A DNA stretch of 64,000 nucleotides from Christiangramia oceanisediminis (GTDB lineage: Bacteria; Bacteroidota; Bacteroidia; Flavobacteriales; Flavobacteriaceae), in contig NZ_JANCNS010000002.1 of NCBI RefSeq assembly GCF_022570735.2, positions 1,096,405 to 1,160,404 on the forward strand, given 5' to 3'. Made by a program: the position numbers and the translations under genes. The notes under the pieces were generated by a model. It was not told the origin of the DNA and did no database searches. It was given only the letters and a program-made list of their open reading frames with translations. Below, piece by piece: positions 18,329-25,875 of this stretch; position 1 is the stretch's first letter, and each line of letters starts with the position of its first letter.

Positions 18329-18940
18329 ATGTTTACAAGTAATGAAATTAGATGGTTTAGCAAGGAGATCAGTCAGCCGGTGATTCAGTGGTTCAATGAA
18401 CATTCTTATCATTTCGACCAAACCGAATCCAGAACCGATTTCTATTTACCGGTCTTCAACGAACGGGGAATTGGTATAAAGCTTCGGGAAGGCAACGCGG
18501 AGGTCAAGCATCGAACCGGAAAGCCTGAATTAACCGAATTGATTCCAGGGGTAAAAGGTTATATGGAATCTTACATAAAATGGAGCTTCTCTCTTTCTGA
18601 AGAAGATTCTTTAAGCCATAAAATCATCCATGAAAACCAGCACGACTGGATGGAGATCAAAAAGACCCGCATGGGATTCGTGCTAACCGAAAAAGATTCT
18701 GAAATATGCCGAATTGAACTTGATGAATTTACCGATTTTGGCTGCCAGGTGGAATACACCAGGGTCGAAACCGAACAGCAAACCTGGTATACTTTTGGTC
18801 TGGAATGGTTTGGAGACAGACAGGTAAACCTGCCTCCTGCATTTTTAAAGGAAATCCTCCAGGATTGCAATTATCCCGAAGAAAGATCGATGGGTTATGC
18901 CGATTTTATTCTGAAATTAGATGCTTCAAATAACTTCTGA
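18329..18940 (+). CDS. Hypothetical protein, 203 residues
   Basis: Not recognised with certainty. No signal peptide or membrane segment. The N-terminal half (RTDFYLPVFNERGIGIKLREGNAEVKHR, shown here in part) has the alternating charged pattern seen in CYTH/triphosphate-tunnel enzymes, with Lys/Arg/Glu on alternate strand positions, but the diagnostic ExExK is not present, so this is only a resemblance. It is divergent from pyrR (130 nt apart) and converges on a hydrolase gene 19 nt away. Codon use looks like that of its neighbours, so it is a real gene. Confidence 0.75.
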   Translation: MFTSNEIRWFSKEISQPVIQWFNEHSYHFDQTESRTDFYLPVFNERGIGIKLREGNAEVKHRTGKPELTELIPGVKGYMESYIKWSFSLSEEDSLSHKIIHENQHDWMEIKKTRMGFVLTEKDSEICRIELDEFTDFGCQVEYTRVETEQQTWYTFGLEWFGDRQVNLPPAFLKEILQDCNYPEERSMGYADFILKLDASNNF

Positions 18941-18959
18941 ATTTTAAAATCTTTCAGAA

Positions 18960-19955
18960 TCAAAGCTCGATTTGAAGATTATTGGTAAGGAAATTAATGA
19001 TCTCCCTTACCACTACCTGGGTGTCTTTAGATTTAATGTCACTCCCAATAAAATGAGTGCCGGGCGTTTCCAGGGGTTTTAGAACATTCGTAGAATCTGG
19101 TGTGGAAAGAAGCTCATGTACATCCCGGAAAAAATCTACTTCTACATGCTGATCTTCTTCAATAAAGTTCTTATGATAATAAAGAGTTAGAACGGGACAG
19201 GTAACCTCCTTAAACACAGCCGGGAGCATAGTGCTTTCAACCAAAAGCTGCAGATCTACCAGGGCTCTTGAAGGATAGATGGTATCCCAGTATTTACGGG
19301 CAATATCCTGTTCATGATCTATCTTCTTGTTTTCTCCAAACGAAACAATATTGGCTATATCATAACCCCATGGTGAATTCAGGATAAAGGTACCGGGCTG
19401 ATCATCTTCAAAGTTAGGAGATAGATTAATTAAGGCGTATACCTTTTCAGGATAGGAGGCTGCCAGTTTGGTGGCTAGTGTTCCCCCGGTTGAAGTGCTC
19501 AGGATGATCGTTTTTTCTCCAATTCTGTTTCCAATAGCAAGAGCCTCCCTGGCCGATTCCCAGGCGTTTTCAGGAGAAAAGTTATCTAATGAATGTGGAG
19601 GTTTGAGACCGTGTCCCGCCCATCGCGAAAGATACAGGTTAGCTTTTAATGTATCGGCAATGATCTGGTTAACCGGGTAACCGTCCATATAACTTCCGGC
19701 AAATCCATGCAGATATACTATGCTGTATTCTGTCTTTTCCCGGTTAGAATCGTACCATTTTATTCGTGCCTGGTTGTCTTCCCGAACCGGAAGTTCCTTT
19801 TCTTTTTGGACTATAAAATTATCCAGCTGTTGAAAGTCTGAAGGCAATTCTGGTAAATCATACGAATAGACCGGCTCCTGCGGTACAGGTCCAGAAACAT
19901 ATCCAATAATCAGAATTAATAGTATCAGCCCTGGGATCCAAACGGATTTTTTCAT
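18960..19955 (-). CDS. Membrane-anchored alpha/beta hydrolase
   Basis: 331 residues with an N-terminal hydrophobic segment (about residues 5-22) that acts as an anchor or uncleaved signal. The alpha/beta hydrolase core has YLHGFAGS for the oxyanion region, RWAGHGLKPP, and a nucleophile elbow STSTGG where the first Gly of GxSxG is replaced by Ser. A late PGTHFIG supplies the catalytic His. The substrate is unknown. It resembles monoglyceride-lipase or carboxylesterase types. It is convergent with the 18329 gene. Confidence 0.8.
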   Translation of the reverse strand: MKKSVWIPGLILLILIIGYVSGPVPQEPVYSYDLPELPSDFQQLDNFIVQKEKELPVREDNQARIKWYDSNREKTEYSIVYLHGFAGSYMDGYPVNQIIADTLKANLYLSRWAGHGLKPPHSLDNFSPENAWESAREALAIGNRIGEKTIILSTSTGGTLATKLAASYPEKVYALINLSPNFEDDQPGTFILNSPWGYDIANIVSFGENKKIDHEQDIARKYWDTIYPSRALVDLQLLVESTMLPAVFKEVTCPVLTLYYHKNFIEEDQHVEVDFFRDVHELLSTPDSTNVLKPLETPGTHFIGSDIKSKDTQVVVREIINFLTNNLQIEL

Positions 19956-20429
19956 TTTTCTATATCAGGTTATTGCAAGTATAGGAGTTATATTTTCTTT
20001 ATATGTCAAGCTTTCCTTAAATATAAGAGAAGGTTTCAACTCAGATGGAATTTAGACCTTTACAGGAAATTACGAATTATTAAAATTTTCATATTGCCAA
20101 CCTACCTGGCAACTCATGGTAAGGCAATAACCGGTCTAAAAATTTCCTGAAATTTGTTCAACTGAAGATAAATTCAAAAGCGGTGGCCGATTTATTACGC
20201 GAATACCAGAAGGATCGTTAGTTCTAGTATAAAACATAAGTACAGAAGACAGGCCTGATGAGCTCCTCTTTTCACGAATCCGTGCAAAGTCAGGTAAAGA
20301 TTTGATTATTTTAAATTTCGCCTTCAATACCCCAGCATCTAAAAATTCACTTTTCATTCGAAAATTTTATACTACACAGTAACAAATACTTTAATTAAAC
20401 GTCAATATTAGAAAACAATCATTTAGAAT
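19956..20429. other. 474-bp intergenic region without a convincing gene
   Basis: Only a 73-codon minus-strand frame (20136-20357) is present and it lacks any recognised family. Its translation contains NDPSGIR, a string that often comes from reading the T-arm of a tRNA antisense. On the plus strand, GCGAATACCAGAAGGATCG at about 20199-20217 could be a decayed tRNA 3' part. No cloverleaf is recoverable by eye. Confidence 0.35.
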
Positions 20430-21344
20430 ATGAAAAAATTAATTCTTGTATTGGTAGTAAGTCTTCTTGGCTTTAACCTAAAGGCCGAAGAAAAACGCAT
20501 AATCACCTCAGACGGGGTGGAATTATATGTAAAAGTGGAAGGTAAGGGTAAGCCCTGCCTGTATCTTCACGGAGGACCTGGCTCTGGTAGTTACTGGTTC
20601 GAGAAATTCGTGGGCGATTTCATGGAGGAGAACTTCACCATGATCTATCTCGATCAACGAGGCGTTGGAAGATCTGGAAGCCCTGAGAATGGTGATTTCA
20701 GCATGGAAAGAATGACCCTGGATTTTGAAGAAGTTCGAAAAGCCTTAGGCTATGACCACTGGCTTACTATTGCCCATTCTTTTGGAGGAATTTTGCAAAT
20801 GGGATATGCCGAAAATTTCCCGGATGCCCAGGAGGGAATGATGATGATCAATAATACCATTTATCTTAATGATAGTTTTTGTAAAAGCTGGGCTCCAAAA
20901 GCATCTGAATTTCTTGGGACTGAATATATTGGATGTGAGAATGACAGCCTTCCAGTGATGGAGCGAATGAATGAGCTGGGCAATCAAATGAGGGAAAGGG
21001 ATATTTTCTATAAAATGGCTTATGCAAGCAAGGAAAAAGAAGCTGTTATGAATGCAACATGGGCTGAAGTTGAGAACTGGAATTATGATTTCGGCAATTC
21101 TGCCCTCTCCTACGATGCCTATTGGAAAGATTATTCCGTTTTAAGCAAAACCATTACTGTTCCTGTATTGTTCTTTTATGGAAGAACCGATTATATGGTA
21201 GGGCCAGAACATTATAAACTGGTACAATTTCCTAATATGATGCTATGGGGAAGCGATGTGGGGCATGTTCCATTCCTGGAAAATACCGAGGATCTTAAGA
21301 AAGCAATTCTTGCTTACAGAGAAAAATTTAGCTTTAGCAGTTAA
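20430..21344 (+). CDS. Secreted alpha/beta hydrolase, proline-iminopeptidase-like (S33)
   Basis: 304 residues with a signal peptide (MKKLILVLVVSLLGFNLKA). LHGGPGSGSYWF is the HGGPG signature of the S33 group. LDQRGVGRSG follows, the nucleophile is in AHSFGG, an acidic residue is in FFYGRTDYMVGPEH, and the His is in GHVPF. S33 enzymes release N-terminal proline or act as related hydrolases; with a signal peptide this one should act in the periplasm or outside. Single gene with a terminator 22 nt after the stop. Confidence 0.85.
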   Translation: MKKLILVLVVSLLGFNLKAEEKRIITSDGVELYVKVEGKGKPCLYLHGGPGSGSYWFEKFVGDFMEENFTMIYLDQRGVGRSGSPENGDFSMERMTLDFEEVRKALGYDHWLTIAHSFGGILQMGYAENFPDAQEGMMMINNTIYLNDSFCKSWAPKASEFLGTEYIGCENDSLPVMERMNELGNQMRERDIFYKMAYASKEKEAVMNATWAEVENWNYDFGNSALSYDAYWKDYSVLSKTITVPVLFFYGRTDYMVGPEHYKLVQFPNMMLWGSDVGHVPFLENTEDLKKAILAYREKFSFSS

Positions 21345-21365
21345 ATAGGGAAATTAATAGAATAA

Positions 21366-21397
21366 AAAAACCTCCTTAGTTGCCTAAGGAGGTTTTT
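21366..21397. terminator. Bidirectional terminator between hydrolase and rpsA
   Basis: Perfect 14-bp stem AAAAACCTCCTTAG (21366-21379) with CTAAGGAGGTTTTT (21384-21397), loop TTGC. A and T runs serve both convergent genes. Confidence 0.92.
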
Positions 21398-21417
21398 GAT
21401 TTATAAATGTTCAGGAA

Positions 21418-23262
21418 TTAATTCTTTCCTTCCATTTTATCCTTCAGTGCCTGAAGATCGGCATTCACATCACCAATAGTTGTTTTCTCCTGGTTTTGCG
21501 CAGCGGCTTTCTTAGCAGCCTGCTTAACGATCTTCTGCTCTTCTTCTTTGTGAATTGCAGTATGAGAAGCTACCACTCTCTTGAATTCTTTGTTGAATTC
21601 AATAATCTGGAATTCAGCCTTCTCACCTTTCTTCAGTTTGTTACCGTCTTCTTTCTCAAGGTGTCTCTGCGGAACGAATGCCGTGATATCCTCGTTAAAG
21701 TCGATAGTAGCTCCTTTGTCTACGATCTCAGCGATCTCAGCAGTGTGGGTAGTTCCTACACCGTAATCCTCTTCGTACTTATCCCAAGGATTATCTTCGA
21801 TTTGCTTGTGACCAAGACTAAGTTTTCTTCCTTCTACATCCAGTTCAAGAACTACAACCTCAAGCTTGTCACCTACGTTACAGAACTCAGATGGGTGCTT
21901 GATCTTCTTAGTCCAGGAAAGATCAGAAATGTAGATCAATCCGTCGATTCCTTCTTCTAGCTCTACGAATACACCAAAGTTGGTGAAGTTACGTACGATA
22001 CCAGTGTGCTTAGAACCAACAGGGTATTTAGAAGTAATATCGGTCCATGGATCTGGAGTCAATTGCTTGATACCAAGAGACATTTTTCTGTCTTCTCTAT
22101 CCAGGGTAAGGATCTGAGCTTCTACCTCATCACCAACGTTTACGAAGTCCTGAGCAGATCTCAAGTGAGTGCTCCAGCTCATTTCAGAAACGTGGATAAG
22201 ACCTTCAACACCTTCAGCAACTTCGATAAATGCACCGTAATCTGCGATCACAACTACTTTACCTTTTACTTTGTCACCAACTTTCAGGTTCTCATCAAGA
22301 GCATCCCATGGGTGCTGGCTAAGCTGCTTAAGACCTAGCTGAATTCTAGACTTAGACTCATCGAAGTCAAGAATTACAACGTTCAGTTTTTGATCAAGTT
22401 CAACGATCTCATTTGGATGGTTGATTCTAGACCAGCTAAGATCGGTGATGTGAACAAGTCCGTCAACACCTCCAAGGTCAACGAATACACCGTAAGAAGT
22501 GATGTTCTTAACAGTACCTTCAAGTACCTGACCTTTTTCAAGCTGCCCGATGATCTCTTTCTTCTGCTCTTCGATATCTGCTTCGATAAGCGCTTTGTGA
22601 GATACAACAACGTTCTTGAATTCGTGGTTGATCTTCACCACTTTGAATTCCATGTTCTTACCAACGTAGGCATCGTAATCACGAATTGGCTTCACATCGA
22701 TCTGAGATCCTGGAAGGAACGCCTCGATACCAAATACGTCTACGATCATACCACCTTTAGTACGACATTTGATGAATCCGTTCACAACAAGGCTCTCATC
22801 GTGAGCTTTGTTTACACGCTCCCATGCCTTGATCACTCTCGCCTTACGGTGAGAAAGGATCAACTGCCCGGTAGCATCTTCACGAACATCGATCAATACC
22901 TCAACGTCGTCTCCAACCTTAAGGTCTGGGTTGTAACGAAATTCGTTAAGAGAAATAACTCCTTCACTCTTAGCATTTATATCGATAATTGCATCACGAT
23001 CGGTGATATTGATCACTTTTCCTGTTACAACTTCATCATCTAAAGTGTCTACGAAATTTTCTTCAACCAGCTTTTCAAATTCTTCCAGCTTGTCATCGTC
23101 GATAGGATCGATTCCTTCTTCGTAGTTGTGCCAGTTGAATTCTTTAAGGAATTTCTCAGGATTTACCTGTTGTTTTTCAACTTCAGGTTGAGACTCGGTA
23201 GCCATTCCAGCTACGTCCTGCACCTCAAGATCCTGCTCTGTGTTTTTGTTTTCTTCAGCCAT
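21418..23262 (-). CDS. rpsA: 30S ribosomal protein S1
   Basis: 614 residues with six S1/OB-fold RNA-binding domains in tandem after an acidic N-terminal stretch. Domains start near VVTGKVINITDRDAIID, VNGFIKCRTKGGMIV, LEGTVKNITSYGVFVDLGG, VKGKVVVIADYGAFIEV, HTGIVRNFTNFGVFVELEEG and HTAEIAEIVDKGATIDF. S1 binds mRNA and helps load it on the ribosome, which matters in Bacteroidota, where Shine-Dalgarno sequences are weak. It lies downstream of cmk on the same strand, the classic cmk-rpsA neighbourhood, with its own promoter candidate and a leader of about 125 nt. Confidence 0.97.
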   Translation of the reverse strand: MAEENKNTEQDLEVQDVAGMATESQPEVEKQQVNPEKFLKEFNWHNYEEGIDPIDDDKLEEFEKLVEENFVDTLDDEVVTGKVINITDRDAIIDINAKSEGVISLNEFRYNPDLKVGDDVEVLIDVREDATGQLILSHRKARVIKAWERVNKAHDESLVVNGFIKCRTKGGMIVDVFGIEAFLPGSQIDVKPIRDYDAYVGKNMEFKVVKINHEFKNVVVSHKALIEADIEEQKKEIIGQLEKGQVLEGTVKNITSYGVFVDLGGVDGLVHITDLSWSRINHPNEIVELDQKLNVVILDFDESKSRIQLGLKQLSQHPWDALDENLKVGDKVKGKVVVIADYGAFIEVAEGVEGLIHVSEMSWSTHLRSAQDFVNVGDEVEAQILTLDREDRKMSLGIKQLTPDPWTDITSKYPVGSKHTGIVRNFTNFGVFVELEEGIDGLIYISDLSWTKKIKHPSEFCNVGDKLEVVVLELDVEGRKLSLGHKQIEDNPWDKYEEDYGVGTTHTAEIAEIVDKGATIDFNEDITAFVPQRHLEKEDGNKLKKGEKAEFQIIEFNKEFKRVVASHTAIHKEEEQKIVKQAAKKAAAQNQEKTTIGDVNADLQALKDKMEGKN

Positions 23263-23392
23263 TACTGACTATAAAATTTGTATTCTGAACTTCCCCGGAA
23301 ATCATTTCAGCAAAAAAAGAAATTTCAGAAGTTGTTTATAATTTTGATTATCAACCCTTTTTGGATCCCCGGTCTTCTGCCAAAAAGGAGTG

Positions 23393-23423
23393 CAAAAATA
23401 CACAACTAAATAAAAAAGCACAA
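23393..23423 (-). promoter_or_regulatory. rpsA promoter (TTG-N20-TATTTTTG)
   Basis: Read on the minus strand, TTG at 23423-23421, then 20 nt, then TATTTTTG at 23400-23393. This is an exact match to the Bacteroidota -33/-7 consensus with normal spacing, and it is the best promoter seen in the window. It leaves a leader of roughly 125 nt before the rpsA ATG, which could hold an S1 autoregulatory site. Confidence 0.6.
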
Positions 23424-23469
23424 CTAATATTCCAATTAATTATGCCCTTTCAAATTTAAATTCAACCGC

Positions 23470-24171
23470 TTAAGAATTCACCTCTTCGATCTTATCTTTA
23501 GCGATCTTTAAAATCTTTTCGAACTGTTCTTCCAAGTCCATTTCAGAATTATCGAATTCTATCGCATCCTCGGCCCTAACCAGCGGACTATCTTTACGAG
23601 TTGAATCCATATAATCGCGCTCTTTCACATTTTTTTCTACCTCCTCATATTCAACATCTTCTCCCCTGGCCTTTAATTCTTCATAACGCCGTTGTGCACG
23701 CTTTTCGGTAGACGCGGTCATAAAAATTTTAAGTTCTGCATCGGGAAAAACAACGGTCCCAATATCACGACCGTCCATCACCACTCCTTTTTCCTTCCCC
23801 ATTTCCTGTTGTTGTTCCACCAGTTTTCTTCTAACGTCTGGAATTGCAGAAACTCGGCTCACATGTTTAGAAACCTCCATATAACGTATCTCCTCTTCAA
23901 CATTTTCAGTCTCCATGTACATATCTGCATTACCCGTAGTTTCATTTAATTTGAATTCCAGGTCTACAAATGGGAGGTGTCTTAATATGGCTTCTTCGTT
24001 AAAGTTATTTTCAGAAACAAACATTTTGCGCATCATGTACAGGGTTACCGCCCGGTACATGGCGCCAGTATCTACGTAAATATAGCCCAGTTCCTTCGCC
24101 AGTCTTTTGGCCACCGTGCTTTTCCCGGTAGAGGAATGCCCGTCTATCGCGATCGTAATCTTTTTTCCCAT
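23470..24171 (-). CDS. cmk: Cytidylate kinase
   Basis: 233 residues from ATG 24171 (MGKKITIAIDGHSSTGKST); the in-frame TTG just before is not needed. Phosphorylates CMP/dCMP with ATP. The P-loop GHSSTGKS lies near residues 10-17. YVDTGAMYRAVTLY and VVMDGRDIGTVVFPDAELKIF are family signatures. Located upstream of rpsA, 207 nt apart, as in many bacteria. Confidence 0.96.
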   Translation of the reverse strand: MGKKITIAIDGHSSTGKSTVAKRLAKELGYIYVDTGAMYRAVTLYMMRKMFVSENNFNEEAILRHLPFVDLEFKLNETTGNADMYMETENVEEEIRYMEVSKHVSRVSAIPDVRRKLVEQQQEMGKEKGVVMDGRDIGTVVFPDAELKIFMTASTEKRAQRRYEELKARGEDVEYEEVEKNVKERDYMDSTRKDSPLVRAEDAIEFDNSEMDLEEQFEKILKIAKDKIEEVNS

Positions 24172-24191
24172 CAAGTAAAATTTAAGTGCCG

Positions 24192-24199
24192 CAAAGTTA
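24192..24199 (-). promoter_or_regulatory. Candidate -7 box (TAACTTTG) of cmk
   Basis: Minus-strand TAACTTTG fits TAnnTTTG and ends 20 nt before the cmk ATG. No TTG at the expected -33 place. Confidence 0.35.
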
Positions 24200-24254
24200 A
24201 AAATTATAAACGGCCCGTTCAGGGAATTGGCATTTATCCTTAAATTAGTTCAAA

Positions 24255-25844
24255 ATGAATCGCAAACTACTCATATTCCTGGTTTTATCTTTAGTTGCAA
24301 TTGGAACCTACTTCAGCTACCCAAAACTAAAAAAGCGATTCTTTCCATATAGCCATATTGAGGAAGGAGTTCTACTGAAGCCGGAAGAAAAGCTGGTTGC
24401 GATCTATGAGCCTGCAACCAGAAGCTTCACGAAAAGTCCTGAAATGAGACATGTAGCGATCAATTTTAAAGACGGGAACTGGGAAACCGATTTCACCCAA
24501 CTCGAAAAATTAAACGAGAACCAGGTCGTACTGAGCATTAAACAGTGGCAACTGGGGGTACTGGATGAGATCAAAAAAGGCAAACACGATTCAGTATTAA
24601 AAGACCTGGTCCAGCAGATAGATCAGCTGAATATCGAACAAATCTATCTTCGGTGGTTACCCAACATGGAGCTTTCCGGTACCAATCCGTGGGGAAATCG
24701 TGGAGAGGACTATAATATGGTCTTTGAGAAAATTCATGATTTGTTGATCACCCATGGGCCAAGGATCAACCTGATGTGGAGCCCGGCCGGAGAAAAAGGG
24801 CTCATGGAATACTTTCCCGGAAATCTGCACCAGGCAGCAGGGTTTTCACTTTCGGCAGATTCCCGCCTGTTTAATATGAGGTTTAACAGTAAGCCGCTTT
24901 TTATATTTTCTGAATCTGAAGTAACCGATCTTTCTGCCCTGGAAGAACGATGCCGGGCGGTCGACTTTAGTGTCTCCCAGGATCTTTTTATCGACAAAAC
25001 CAGGAACTGGAATGAAGATCTTTTGCTTGGCGTATACGACCCAAACCTCGATCATGTTGACAAGGCGTACGTGGAGATCGAGCATGTCTTTACCGATTTT
25101 GAAGAAATTGAAAACGGGATTCTTCTACAAAAACTGACTGATATTAAACAGCGGAACAATATCCCGTTTATCACCATGGAACCTTATGATCCTTCCGATA
25201 AAACTAACAGAAAAGTTCTTACTAAGATCCTAGAAGGAAAGTTTGATTCTCAGCAGGAACAATTATTCCAGATACTGGATGAGCTCGGTTCCCAGGTTTA
25301 TTTGAGGTTCGCACATGAAATGGAAATACCTATCACCAGGTATCCGTGGCAGAGTCAGCCACCAGAATTATATAATGAAAGTTTTCGCTATTTCATGAAA
25401 CCTGCCCTGAACAGGGATTACCTTAAAAAGATATGGGGTCCAGCGGGCGACAAAGGCGGAGTGAACTTTTGGCCAGGAGCCAGTTATGTGGATTACATTA
25501 GTTTAGCGATCTATGGCCTGCCCGATAAGGATCTAACCGATCCGGAAGTTCAGGAAAGCTTCGGAAAGATCTATAACCGAAAGGACAGGCGCCTCCGTTT
25601 CCTTCCAAAACCCTATATCATCGCCGAGTTTGGTGTAATGGGCAAAACCGATTTTCAGAATAAATGGTTAGATGAGGCAGCTCAAACAATAGCTTCGGAA
25701 AAACGAATTCATGCCGCGATTTATTTCAACAGGCAGGATGTTCCCAAGGCCTGGGGTGATATTGAACCGCCAGACTGGACCATTTCCTCGGAAAGTTTTG
25801 ACCAGTTCGTTTCGGCATTAAGCAAAAAAAAGCACGAGCCATAG
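24255..25844 (+). CDS. Membrane-anchored protein with two GH26-like domains
   Basis: 529 residues with an N-terminal hydrophobic anchor (residues 5-22). The C-terminal half looks like glycoside hydrolase family 26 (beta-mannanase fold): VYLRFAHEMEIPITRYPW at about residues 348-365 would hold the acid/base Glu, WPGASYVDYISLAIYG follows, and PYIIAEFGVMG near residue 456 would hold the nucleophile Glu. The N-terminal half repeats the plan: IYLRWLPNMELSGTNPWG near 129 and LMWSPAGEKGLMEYFPG near 173, but HE is replaced by PN, so that copy is probably inactive. It may act on an exported or cell-surface polysaccharide. No polysaccharide synthase gene is adjacent. Confidence 0.78.
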   Translation: MNRKLLIFLVLSLVAIGTYFSYPKLKKRFFPYSHIEEGVLLKPEEKLVAIYEPATRSFTKSPEMRHVAINFKDGNWETDFTQLEKLNENQVVLSIKQWQLGVLDEIKKGKHDSVLKDLVQQIDQLNIEQIYLRWLPNMELSGTNPWGNRGEDYNMVFEKIHDLLITHGPRINLMWSPAGEKGLMEYFPGNLHQAAGFSLSADSRLFNMRFNSKPLFIFSESEVTDLSALEERCRAVDFSVSQDLFIDKTRNWNEDLLLGVYDPNLDHVDKAYVEIEHVFTDFEEIENGILLQKLTDIKQRNNIPFITMEPYDPSDKTNRKVLTKILEGKFDSQQEQLFQILDELGSQVYLRFAHEMEIPITRYPWQSQPPELYNESFRYFMKPALNRDYLKKIWGPAGDKGGVNFWPGASYVDYISLAIYGLPDKDLTDPEVQESFGKIYNRKDRRLRFLPKPYIIAEFGVMGKTDFQNKWLDEAAQTIASEKRIHAAIYFNRQDVPKAWGDIEPPDWTISSESFDQFVSALSKKKHEP

Positions 25845-25854
25845 ACCCGTGCTT
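25830..25854 (-). terminator. lon terminator overlapping the upstream gene's stop
   Basis: AAGCACG (25830-25836) pairs with CGTGCTT (25848-25854). On the minus strand a T-run follows directly (plus-strand A-run at 25824-25831), so it mainly serves lon. The TAG of the GH26-like gene (25842-25844) lies in the loop. Confidence 0.75.
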
Positions 25855-25875
25855 ATTGATTTTATAATTAATGTG

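Noticed and set aside
20136..20357. 73-codon minus-strand gene
   Set aside because: No family, signal or operon context; the translation looks like non-coding DNA. Kept only as a weak remnant finding.
22390..23043. 217-codon plus-strand frame over rpsA
   Set aside because: Antisense to six clear S1 domains; no family or start context. Codon bias of rpsA explains it.
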